This document shows, piece by piece, positions 19,770-27,549 of a stretch of 64,000 nucleotides of DNA. This DNA is from Myxococcota bacterium. GTDB taxonomy: Bacteria > Myxococcota_A > UBA9160 > UBA6930. A program made the position numbers and the translations under genes. The stretch's first letter is position 1. Every line of letters starts with the position of its first letter. Location: positions 62,001-126,000 of the forward strand of contig JANQFK010000046.1 in NCBI GenBank assembly GCA_028277885.1, read 5' to 3'. Under the pieces are notes generated by a model. The model worked only from the letters and a program-made list of their open reading frames with translations, did no database searches and was not told where the DNA came from.

Positions 19770-20570
19770 GTGTCGGCCTCGCCCTACGACGACCGCGTCC
19801 CGCGGGACCTGCCCGACCTCACCGCCCGCCCCGCCGTGCCCTCGGCGCGGAGCGAGGCCCTCCGTCAGCTGTTCTACGAGCTCGTGAGCGGCGTGAGCGG
19901 TGGTGCGCTGGCGCTCTTCATGTGGGGCCACATGCTCTTCGTGGCGTCGATCCTCACCGGCGAGCGCGGCTTCGACTGGCTCGCCGAGGGGCTCGAGAAG
20001 GTCTACGTCGCCCAGCCCACGGTCTTCGCCATCGCGCTCCTGTTCCTCGTCCAGGCCGTGATGGCGAGCCGCAAGATCCCGGCGCAGCTCCACGAGCGCC
20101 GCAAGATGCGCGAGATCGCCGCCCAGCTGAAGCAGAAGCCCTCGCTGCCGGCGAACGCCCTGCGGCTGAAGCCGCACCTGGAGTCGATGCTCTGGCTGTG
20201 GCAGGTGCGGACCGGCATGGTGATCCTGGTCCTCGGCAGCTTCCACATGGTGCTGGTGGGGATCGACGTGCTCACCCCGCTCTTCGGGGAGCGCACCGGC
20301 ATCGAGGCCTCGTCCTCGATGGCCCGCGTGGGCGCCGGCCTCTGGCTCCTCTACGCGCTCCTGCTGGTGTGCGTCGAGTTCCACGCGAGCGTGGGCCTCT
20401 ACCGCCTCGCGGTGAAGTGGGGCGTGGGCTCGCGGTTGTCCCGCGGCACGCTGCTGACCCTCGAGCGGGTCATCTTCGTGAGTTTCCTCGGCCTCGGCCT
20501 GTTCACCCTCGTGGTGCTGGCCGGCTGGATCGATCCGCCCCTCGCGCTCCTGCTGGAGTCCTCGCCCTGA
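19770..20570 (+). CDS. sdhC: Succinate dehydrogenase/fumarate reductase cytochrome b subunit
   Basis: A 266-residue integral membrane subunit from GTG 19770. Five hydrophobic segments are apparent, with histidines suitable as heme ligands (GHMLF, LGSFHMVL, EFHASVGLYRL). The single long subunit is of the FrdC/Wolinella type rather than a separate SdhC plus SdhD. It anchors the complex and handles quinone. Its TGA overlaps the flavoprotein ATG by one base, so the three subunits are translated together, after WS/DGAT. Confidence 0.88.
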   Translation: MSASPYDDRVPRDLPDLTARPAVPSARSEALRQLFYELVSGVSGGALALFMWGHMLFVASILTGERGFDWLAEGLEKVYVAQPTVFAIALLFLVQAVMASRKIPAQLHERRKMREIAAQLKQKPSLPANALRLKPHLESMLWLWQVRTGMVILVLGSFHMVLVGIDVLTPLFGERTGIEASSSMARVGAGLWLLYALLLVCVEFHASVGLYRLAVKWGVGSRLSRGTLLTLERVIFVSFLGLGLFTLVVLAGWIDPPLALLLESSP

Positions 20571-22537
20571 TGGAGAAGCTGCACGCCACGGACGTCCTCG
20601 TGATCGGCGGCGGTCTCGCCGGCGAGCGCTGCGCCATCGAGGCCGCGGCGGCGGGGCTCGACGTCGTGCTGCTCTCGGTGGTGCCGCCGCGGCGCAGCCA
20701 CAGCTGTGCGGCCCAGGGCGGTATGCAGGCGGCCCTCGGCAACTGCGTGAAGGCCGAGGGCGACGATCCCACCCTCCACTTCCTCGACACGGTGCGCGGC
20801 TCGGACTGGGGTGCGGACCAGGAGGTGGCGCGCATCTTCGCCGACGAGGCGCCCGTGGCCGTGCGCGAGCTGGCCCACTGGGGCGTGCCCTGGACCCGCG
20901 TGCGGCCCGGCAGGAACACCTACTTCGTCAAGGGCGAGAAGGTCGAGATCGAGGAGTCCGAGGCCAACGCCGGCCTGATCATGCACCGCAACTTCGGCGG
21001 CACCGCCAAGTGGCGGGCCTGCTATGCCTCGGCGGGCACCGGGCACGCCGTCCTCTACGCCGTGGACGGCGAGGTGGTGCGCCTCGGCATCGACGTGCGG
21101 GAGCGCGTCGAGGCCACGGCGCTGATCCACGACGCCGGCCGCTGCTGGGGCGCCGTCACCCGCTGCCTGCGCACCGGTCGCCTCGGTGCCGTGCTGGCGC
21201 GGGCCACGGTGGTGGCCACCGGCGGCCACGGGCGCATCTACGGCCAGCACACCACCAACGCCATCATCAACGAGGGCACCGGCACCGCCCTGGCCCTCGA
21301 CACCGGGCGCGTGCCCCTCGGCAACATGGAGGCGGTGCAGTTCCACCCGACGGGCCTCGTCCCGAGCGGGATCCTCGTCACCGAGGGGTGTCGCGGCGAC
21401 GGGGGCCACCTGCTGAACCGCGCCGGCCAGCGCTTCATGGTGGAGCTCGAGCCCGAGAAGCAGGAGCTCGCCAGCCGCGACGTGGTCTCGCGCCACATGA
21501 TGCAGCAGATCCTGGACGGCCACGGCGTGGACAGCCCCTTCGGTCCCCACCTGTGGCTCGACCTGTGCCACCTCGGTGCGAGGCACCTCCAGACCAAGCT
21601 GCGCGAGGTGAGCGAGATCTGCCGCGACTTCCTCGGCATCGACCCGGCCGACGAGAAGATCCCGGTGCGGCCGATCCAGCACTACTCCATGGGCGGCGTG
21701 CGGGTGAACAAGGACGGCCAGGCCTACGGGCTGGCGGGGCTGTTCGCCGTGGGCGAGGCGAGCTGCTGGGACATGCACGGCTTCAACCGCCTGGGCGGCA
21801 ACAGCCTGGCGGAGACCATCGTGGCCGGCCGCGTCGTCGGGCGGCGCGTCGCCGAGTACGCGCTGGCCGAGAGCCTCGAGGTGGAGACCGCGTTGGCGGG
21901 ACGCTTCCTGAGCGCCGAGCACAAGCGCGTGCAGGGCTGGCTCGACCGCACCGGAGGCGGGCCGAGCGTCTACGACGTCCGCGACGCCATCGCGGAGACG
22001 ATGGTGCGCCGCGTGGGCGTGTTCCGCAGCGGCCCGGAGCTCGAGCGGGCCGTGGAGGAGCTCCGCCAGCAGCTCGATCGCGTCGAGCGCGCCGCGCTGC
22101 GCTCGAAGGCGCCCGGCATGAACCCGGAGCTGAGCTTCGCCCTGCGCCTGCGCGGCATGGCGCGGCTCGCCTACGTGACGGCGCTCGGCGCACTGGCCCG
22201 CACCGAGAGCCGCGGCGCCCATTGCCGCACCGATCATCCCGCCCGGGACGACGTCAACTGGCTGAACCGCACCCTGGCGCACTGGCCCGAGGGCGCGTCG
22301 GAGCCCGTGCTCTCCTACGAGCCGGTCGGGCTCCTCGACCTGCCGCCGGGCGACCGGGGCTACGGCCTCTCGGAGCGCATCGACATGGAGACCTCCCTCG
22401 AGAGCTACAACGCGGGAGTCGAGGCGGCCCAGCGCGCGGCCGGCTCGCTCCCCACCGCGGAGCCCATGGGCTCGCGCATGCGCTGGCGGGCCTGGGAGGG
22501 CGCCCCGGAGCGCCCCACCCCCGACCGGAGCGAGTGA
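20570..22537 (+). CDS. sdhA: Succinate dehydrogenase/fumarate reductase flavoprotein subunit
   Basis: A 655-residue catalytic subunit. FAD Rossmann VLVIGGGLAGE starts at about 9, and RRSHSCAAQGG carries the covalent-FAD histidine (His44). NAIINEGTGTALALDTG, NMEAVQFHPTG and the substrate block around PVRPIQHYSMGGV follow. HGFNRLGGNSLAETIVAGR ends the FAD domain. It oxidises succinate or reduces fumarate. It sits between the cytochrome b and Fe-S genes as in epsilon- and deltaproteobacterial fumarate reductases. The direction of the reaction cannot be decided from sequence. Confidence 0.93.
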   Translation: MEKLHATDVLVIGGGLAGERCAIEAAAAGLDVVLLSVVPPRRSHSCAAQGGMQAALGNCVKAEGDDPTLHFLDTVRGSDWGADQEVARIFADEAPVAVRELAHWGVPWTRVRPGRNTYFVKGEKVEIEESEANAGLIMHRNFGGTAKWRACYASAGTGHAVLYAVDGEVVRLGIDVRERVEATALIHDAGRCWGAVTRCLRTGRLGAVLARATVVATGGHGRIYGQHTTNAIINEGTGTALALDTGRVPLGNMEAVQFHPTGLVPSGILVTEGCRGDGGHLLNRAGQRFMVELEPEKQELASRDVVSRHMMQQILDGHGVDSPFGPHLWLDLCHLGARHLQTKLREVSEICRDFLGIDPADEKIPVRPIQHYSMGGVRVNKDGQAYGLAGLFAVGEASCWDMHGFNRLGGNSLAETIVAGRVVGRRVAEYALAESLEVETALAGRFLSAEHKRVQGWLDRTGGGPSVYDVRDAIAETMVRRVGVFRSGPELERAVEELRQQLDRVERAALRSKAPGMNPELSFALRLRGMARLAYVTALGALARTESRGAHCRTDHPARDDVNWLNRTLAHWPEGASEPVLSYEPVGLLDLPPGDRGYGLSERIDMETSLESYNAGVEAAQRAAGSLPTAEPMGSRMRWRAWEGAPERPTPDRSE

Positions 22538-22542
22538 CCCCG

Positions 22543-23325
22543 ATGGCACACGAGAGCACCGACGCCGCCCGAACGCTCACCTTCGAGATCTTCCGCTTCA
22601 ACCCGGAGCAGCCCGAGGTGGAGCCGCACCTCCAGAGCTTCGAGCTCGACGAGACGCCCTACATGACACTGTTCCTCGCGCTGAACCGGATCCGCGAGGA
22701 GCAGGACCCGAGCCTGCAGTTCGACTTCGCCTGCCGCTCCGCGGTATGCGGCTCCTGCGGCATGCTCGTGAACGGGCGCCCCCGGCTGGCCTGCAATACC
22801 CTCACCCGCGACCTGCCCGACGTGATCCGCCTGCACCCGCTCCCCGCCTTCCAGCTGATCGGCGACCTCTCCGTCGACACCGGTGTGTGGTTCCGGGAGA
22901 TGCACCGGCGCGTCGAGTCCTGGGTCCACGAGCGCGCGCCCTTCGACCCCGAGGCCCCCGAGGAGCGCATGGACGACGAGCTCGCCCAGGCGATCTACGA
23001 GGGGGAGCGCTGCATCGAGTGCGGCTGCTGCGTGGCGGGCTGCGGGGTCGCCAACGTGAACCCGCGCTTCGTGGGCGCCGCCGGCATGAACCGGATCGCG
23101 CGCTTCATGACCGATCCCCGGGACGCGCGCAGCGACGAGGACTGGTTCGACGTCGTGTCGACCGAGGACGGCGTGTTCGGCTGCGTGGGCCTGATGGCCT
23201 GCCACGACGTCTGCCCCAAGGGCCTCCCGCTCCTCGAGGTCTACGCCTACCTGAGGCGCCGGATGCTCGGCGCCGGCCTGTCTCGCGGCGGCTCGAACGA
23301 GCTGCTCCAGATCGAAGCCGCCTAG
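22543..23325 (+). CDS. sdhB: Succinate dehydrogenase/fumarate reductase iron-sulfur subunit
   Basis: A 260-residue electron-transfer subunit. The [2Fe-2S] site is CRSAVCGSCGMLVNGRPRLAC with a later DLSVD, and the second half holds CIECGCCVAGC and CVGLMACHDVCPKG for the [4Fe-4S] and third cluster. It passes electrons from the flavoprotein to the membrane heme/quinone subunit. ATG 22543 is five bases after the flavoprotein stop, completing the three-subunit complex. The MerR gene follows after 41 bases and may be co-transcribed. Confidence 0.93.
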   Translation: MAHESTDAARTLTFEIFRFNPEQPEVEPHLQSFELDETPYMTLFLALNRIREEQDPSLQFDFACRSAVCGSCGMLVNGRPRLACNTLTRDLPDVIRLHPLPAFQLIGDLSVDTGVWFREMHRRVESWVHERAPFDPEAPEERMDDELAQAIYEGERCIECGCCVAGCGVANVNPRFVGAAGMNRIARFMTDPRDARSDEDWFDVVSTEDGVFGCVGLMACHDVCPKGLPLLEVYAYLRRRMLGAGLSRGGSNELLQIEAA

Positions 23326-23366
23326 AACCCGATGGCCAGCGGCCAGTGCGCCGGCCGGGAGACCCC

Positions 23367-24341
23367 ATGCCCAGAACCACTACCGCAGAGCCCGGCTACG
23401 CGATCGGCACCGTCGCGGGCCTGACCGGCCTCGACCCGCACACCATTCGAGCCTGGGAGCGGCGCTACGGCGCCGTCGAGCCCCAGCGCGGCCCGCGTGG
23501 CATGCGCCGCTACGACGACGAGGCGGTGACCCGCCTCCAGCTCCTGAAGGCCGTCACGGACTGCGGCGAGCCCATCGGCGCCGTCGCGACCCTCCCCGAC
23601 GCGGCCCTCCGGGAGCGCCTCGGCCGGCTCGCCGGCATGGCGGCGGACGGCGCCGCCGGGCCGGGCCAGCGACCCACCTCGATCGCCTTCCTCGCCCCCG
23701 GCCTCTACTCCCAGGTCGGCGCCGACGCCGCCTCCCTGGGCGGGCTGCGCGTCGCGGCCGCGGAGGCCGAGCTGGCCCCCCTTCTGGAGAAGCTCCGCGA
23801 CGCGTCGCCGGAGATCGTGGTGACCGAGCTGCACTGCCTGGGCAGCGAGCCGCTCCACCACCTCGAGCAGATCCAGGACCTGTGCGAGCCGAGCCTCATC
23901 CTGGTCGTGTACGACTTCGCCAAGGGGAGCGAGCTGGCGCGCCTGAGCCGCAGCGGCGCTCGTCTCGTGCGCGGCCCCCTTCGCCTCGCCCAGCTTCGCC
24001 AGGCCATCGAGGACTTCCTCACCATCGAGGCCACCGCGAGCCGCCGGCGGGTGCGGCCGATGCCCACCGACGCGGTGCCCGACGCGCCCCGTCTCTACGA
24101 CGACGCCCAGCTCGCCCGGCTGATGGAGTTCCAGAGCGCGGTGCAGTGCGAGTGCCCCAGCCACGTGGCTTCGCTCGTCGCGAGCGCACTGGGCTTCGAG
24201 CGCTACTCGAAGGACTGCGAGAGCGTGAGCCCCGAGGACGCCGCGCTCCACCGCTACCTGGCGGCCGCCTCCGCCCGCGTGCGCCACGAGCTCGAGACCA
24301 TGCTCGAGCGGGTCTGCGAGCACGAGGGCATCCACATCTAG
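23367..24341 (+). CDS. MerR-family regulator with degenerate cobalamin-domain-like Rossmann fold
   Basis: A 324-residue regulator. Residues 11-80 are a MerR winged helix with TGLDPHTIRAWERRYG (20-35), as in CarA/CarH/LitR. Residues about 104-220 form an alternating beta-alpha domain (SIAFLAPGL, EIVVTELHCLG, LILVVYDF, ARLVRGPL) placed where CarH has its B12 domain. The CarH helical bundle with Trp-x9-Glu-His and the DxHxxG in strand 1 are not seen, so B12 binding is doubtful. Residues about 255-320 carry a CECPSH helix found in a subgroup of such MerR proteins. It may act on the TnnACA promoters at 18.3 and 29.1 kb. Its gene neighbours fit a light/oxidative stress role. Confidence 0.75.
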   Translation: MPRTTTAEPGYAIGTVAGLTGLDPHTIRAWERRYGAVEPQRGPRGMRRYDDEAVTRLQLLKAVTDCGEPIGAVATLPDAALRERLGRLAGMAADGAAGPGQRPTSIAFLAPGLYSQVGADAASLGGLRVAAAEAELAPLLEKLRDASPEIVVTELHCLGSEPLHHLEQIQDLCEPSLILVVYDFAKGSELARLSRSGARLVRGPLRLAQLRQAIEDFLTIEATASRRRVRPMPTDAVPDAPRLYDDAQLARLMEFQSAVQCECPSHVASLVASALGFERYSKDCESVSPEDAALHRYLAAASARVRHELETMLERVCEHEGIHI

Positions 24342-24356
24342 TCCTCCGGGGCAGGC

Positions 24357-25116
24357 TCACCCCGTGGGCTCGCGGGTCACCACGTCGGTCCGGACTCCCA
24401 GGGGGCCCCGGGGCACGAACACGCGGATGAGCTCCTCCCCGCGGCGCACCTCCACCGCGGTCTGGGCGCCGGCGTCGCCGTCCAGGGTCGCCTCGCGCAG
24501 CTCCATCGGGTTGAAGATGGCCTGGTCGCCGTATCTCACCACGACGTCCCCGGCCCGCAGGCCGACGCTCTCCGCGGCGGACCCCTGCATCACCTCCGAC
24601 ACCTGGACCCGGTTCGGGTGACCGCTCGAGTAGAGCGTCCAGTCGTAGAGCTCGTCGCCGAACTCCTCCCGCGTGCCCAGCAGCTCGCGAAACAGGGTCG
24701 AGCTCTCCCTCGCGTAGCGCGGCGTGTCGAGCCAGCCCTCCCGAGCGGCGCGGTCGCGCAGGTAGAGGCGGTCCAGCTCGATCTGGTCCACGCGCTCGCG
24801 GTAGGCCCGCACCTCGGCGCGCGGGAACCCCGCCGCGATGAGCTGCTCCTCGGGGAAGCTCGATGCGACGCGCGAGGCGGAGCCCGCCGCCGTCCTCGAG
24901 CCGGGCGATGCGCTCCGCGAGCGCCTGCCGCTCCTGCCGCGCACGCCGTAGCTCCTCCTCGAGCCGCTCGATCGTGCGGCTCTCGGGGTCGGGAGCCGCC
25001 GCGGCGGCCTCGGAGCCGGGAGTCCCGGCGGGCGCGTCGGCGCGCCCGAGCAGCGCGTAGCCGACGAGGAGGGCCGCGGCGGCGGCGCCTCCGAGGGCGA
25101 GAGTCGATCGGGACAT
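24357..25116 (-). pseudogene. PDZ-domain membrane protein, apparently frameshifted
   Basis: Two adjoining frames make one protein. From ATG 25116 come a signal anchor (LGGAAAAALLVGYALL) and a coiled coil (ERLEEELRRARQERQALAER). After about base 24890 sense continues in another frame with SFPEEQLIAAGFPRAEVRAY, a helix, and a PDZ domain (VQVSEVMQGSAAESVGLRAGDVVVRYGDQAIFN split by short gaps) to 24357. The stretch between is GC-rich, so a sequencing error is as likely as a real mutation. An internal start for the second part would lose the anchor. It is last in a minus-strand run with the PNPOx-like and DUF4864 genes. Confidence 0.65.
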
Positions 25117-25135
25117 GGTCGGATCCTTCCTCGTC

Positions 25136-25726
25136 TCAGGGTACGACGGGCGTGCCGCGCCAGCTTCCGTCACGGTCCCGTCGGTAGTGGAGCCGGCGAT
25201 GGCCCTCGCGCGCGAGCTGGAGGCACTCGAGCTCCTCCACCGCGCAGCGGACCGCCGCGAAGTTCTCGAAGCCGGCGTCGCCTTCGTCCCGGGCGGGCGC
25301 CTGCCAGCCTCCGGGCAGCGCGCTGCCCGGCGCCGGTGCGACGGCGTAGAGCCGGTGCGCGGCCGCTCCCTGGCTCTCCCAGGCCGTGCGCGCCTCGGCG
25401 TCGCCGGCGTGCACGGTGGCGCGGGTCTCGGCGCGCACCTGAACCCGGTGGCGCGGGTCGTAGAAGCACCCGCTGACCCGCGGCTCGAGGTCGAGGCCGG
25501 CGAGCTTGCCCGCGCGGCGATCCGTGTGCAGCGTGAGCGTGCCGGCCTCCGGATCGCTCTCGCGCAGCACGACGGTCCGCGCCCGGACGCCCCGCTCCGG
25601 ACAGAGCGTCGCCACGACGGGCGGCCGGAAGGAGTGCCGCGGGTCGCGGGCCGCCCGGCCCAGGCGATGCCAGACGTCGCCCCAGAGCTCCGAGGGCTCG
25701 AGCTCGAGCAGCTGGGCCGGGGTCAC
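25136..25726 (-). CDS. Pyridoxamine 5'-phosphate oxidase-like FMN-binding protein
   Basis: A 196-residue split-barrel flavoprotein from a GTG start. RTVVLRESDPEAGTLTLHTDRRAGKL (in two blocks) is the FMN-phosphate region of PdxH-like proteins, followed by GCFYDPRHRVQVR and TAWESQGAAAHRLYA. The C-terminal block ELECLQLAREGHRRLHYRR fits the family. It is more like the general FMN-binding Alr4036-type group than true PdxH, so a role in vitamin B6 metabolism should not be assumed. It starts three bases after the DUF4864 stop. Confidence 0.78.
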   Translation of the reverse strand: MTPAQLLELEPSELWGDVWHRLGRAARDPRHSFRPPVVATLCPERGVRARTVVLRESDPEAGTLTLHTDRRAGKLAGLDLEPRVSGCFYDPRHRVQVRAETRATVHAGDAEARTAWESQGAAAHRLYAVAPAPGSALPGGWQAPARDEGDAGFENFAAVRCAVEELECLQLAREGHRRLHYRRDRDGSWRGTPVVP

Positions 25727-25729
25727 GAC

Positions 25730-26188
25730 TCAGATCGGGAGGCCCGGCTCCTCGGCGCGCTCGAGCGGGTGGACCGAGTCCGTCATCCAGCAGCCGTCCC
25801 AGAGGCCTCCGTGCTGGCGGGAGAGGTGGAACAGGTACGCGCGGACGCTGCCGTCCCGCGCGATCACGGTCACGACCTGCACCGCCTCGCCGTCGCGCTC
25901 GAGGACCTCGCCGTACTCGGCCCTGTGGTGGTTCACGAGCGGGAGGTAGGCGGGAGCGCGCACGATGCCGATGAAGCGCTCGAGCGGCCCGGTCATGCGC
26001 CGGTTGGCGGGGGACGCGAAACGGAAGGTCGCCGCGATGCCGGCATCGTCCTCGTCGCCGGCGAGGGCCTCCACCTGGAGCCGCACCACCTCGGCGGGCG
26101 AGAGGGCCGGAGTCGGGAAGCTCCCGCTTCCGCTGCAGGACGCACAGACGAGAGTGAGGACGAGCGCCGCGGTGTGAACCTTCCTCAT
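25730..26188 (-). CDS. DUF4864-type secreted protein
   Basis: A 152-residue exported protein. A signal sequence covers about 1-20 with a Cys-rich end (VCASCSG), possibly a lipoprotein though the lipobox is poor. ATFRFASPANRRMTGPLERF is the diagnostic DUF4864 block. Function unknown. It lies between the permuted photolyase (35 bases upstream) and the PNPOx-like gene, in one minus-strand operon. Confidence 0.7.
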   Translation of the reverse strand: MRKVHTAALVLTLVCASCSGSGSFPTPALSPAEVVRLQVEALAGDEDDAGIAATFRFASPANRRMTGPLERFIGIVRAPAYLPLVNHHRAEYGEVLERDGEAVQVVTVIARDGSVRAYLFHLSRQHGGLWDGCWMTDSVHPLERAEEPGLPI

Positions 26189-26222
26189 GGAGCGGACTCC
26201 TTCGACCAGGCGCCTGCGGAGA

Positions 26223-27485
26223 CTAGCTGGCGGGCAGGCGGAGCTGGCTGGGGCCCACCCCGGTCGCCTCCGAGGCGGGGAGCCCGCGGCGCCACGCGCT
26301 GAAGGATCGAAGCGAGCCGGCGTGGGGGCGTCGAAGCCAAGGCCAGGGACGGACCTCCGCGGGCCGGATCCGGGACGCGATCCGTCTCCAGCCCGGGACC
26401 GGGGTGAAGGTCGCTGCCAGGGCCCGTCCCTGGAGTACCGACTCGGGCGACCCCCGGTGGATCTCCAAGGAGCGCCGGGTCGCGAGGTCGGCCAGGCACT
26501 CGGCCATGAAGACGAGTCGCTTCGCGCTCAAGCGGAGCCGTCGCAGCAGCGGCTCGTCGAAGACGAAGATCGCGGGAAGCGCCGGGTTGCCCGCGAGCGC
26601 AGGGTCGGCGTCGCCCAGGGATTCGGCGGTGAGCCAGACGGCTTCGGGCTCGGCCTGTCGGACGCGCTCGAGTGGGCCCGCGGTCTCCGGGAGGTCGGGA
26701 TCGAGCGCGAGGGTCGGAGGCTCGGGGACGGGGTCCCGGCCGTTCTCCCTCGGCCAGTCCTGGATCGGGCAGGCGCCGCGAAGGGAGCACTCGCGGCACA
26801 GCGCGGGTGCGCGCTTCTCGACCTGCCAGCGGCTGAACCCGTAGCTCTTCGCCGATCCGCTCCCCACGGTCCACTGCCAGCCGAGACGATTGGCGGCGCG
26901 GGAGCCGTCGAGCAGGTGGCGGAAGAACCGATCCTCGCCCTCGCGCCACGGAGCACCGCCTCGCACCGTCCACTGGGAGGCGAGCCACATCCGGACCTGG
27001 TTGACCAGCCAGCCGTCGCGCTCGAGCTCGTCGAGGCTGGCCTCGATGCAGCGCATGTCCCGCGGCCACGGATCGTGCCAGGCGCCCTGCGCGACGGGAT
27101 GGAGGCGCAGGCTTCGCCTGCTGGCGCCGCCGAGACGCGCGTAGAGGTGGCGGGCGTACTCCTGCCAGAGCAGCTCGTCGCGGAACTTCGAGACGTCGCG
27201 CGAAGGTCCGTCCGCCACGTGGCTCCAGACCCGGGGCAGGGGGAGCAGGCCGTGGCGGATCCAGGGAGAGAGGCCGCTGGCGCCGCGCCGCCCGGGCGGC
27301 CAGACCTCGTTGCGTCGGCGTGCGTACCCGGAGACATCCAAGGAGGCGAGGGCGGCATCCGCGTCCGTCTGGCCGCCACGGAAGCGCGTCGACGCGCGAA
27401 CCTCGCCCTCGTAGAGTCCGTCGAGGGCCCTCTCGACCCAGGCGCAACAGCCCTCCGGGTCGCAGGGTGGATTCGGGAGCGGCAT
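26223..27485 (-). CDS. Photolyase/cryptochrome-like protein with permuted domain order and putative Fe-S site
   Basis: A 420-residue protein from ATG 27485 (GTG codons at 27506/27503 are alternatives). Residues 1-225 match a photolyase FAD-binding domain: STRFRGG, SGLSPWIRHG, SKFRDELLWQEYARHLY, then the adenine/lesion-side block WQWTVGSGSAKSYGFSRW. Residues about 280-365 look like the alpha/beta antenna domain, but placed after the FAD domain: AIFVFDEPLLRRL, SAKRLVFMAECLADL, TFTPVPGW. C145 (DMRC), C230, C233 and C239 parallel the Fe-S cysteines of PhrB-type photolyases. A divergent 64-base gap separates it from the PhrB gene. It probably repairs DNA or senses blue light; this is inferred. Confidence 0.75.
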   Translation of the reverse strand: MPLPNPPCDPEGCCAWVERALDGLYEGEVRASTRFRGGQTDADAALASLDVSGYARRRNEVWPPGRRGASGLSPWIRHGLLPLPRVWSHVADGPSRDVSKFRDELLWQEYARHLYARLGGASRRSLRLHPVAQGAWHDPWPRDMRCIEASLDELERDGWLVNQVRMWLASQWTVRGGAPWREGEDRFFRHLLDGSRAANRLGWQWTVGSGSAKSYGFSRWQVEKRAPALCRECSLRGACPIQDWPRENGRDPVPEPPTLALDPDLPETAGPLERVRQAEPEAVWLTAESLGDADPALAGNPALPAIFVFDEPLLRRLRLSAKRLVFMAECLADLATRRSLEIHRGSPESVLQGRALAATFTPVPGWRRIASRIRPAEVRPWPWLRRPHAGSLRSFSAWRRGLPASEATGVGPSQLRLPAS

Positions 27486-27549
27486 CGCTTCGGCGGACGT
27501 CACGACGCGGCGAAGGCTAGCTACCCCTTGCGGCCGGAAGGAGACCGGC

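Noticed and set aside
23367-24341. A true B12-dependent CarH photoreceptor
   Set aside because: The HTH fits, but the Trp-x9-Glu-His helix bundle motif and the DxHxxG cobalamin ligand are not present in the right place; ELHCLG occurs in a later strand.
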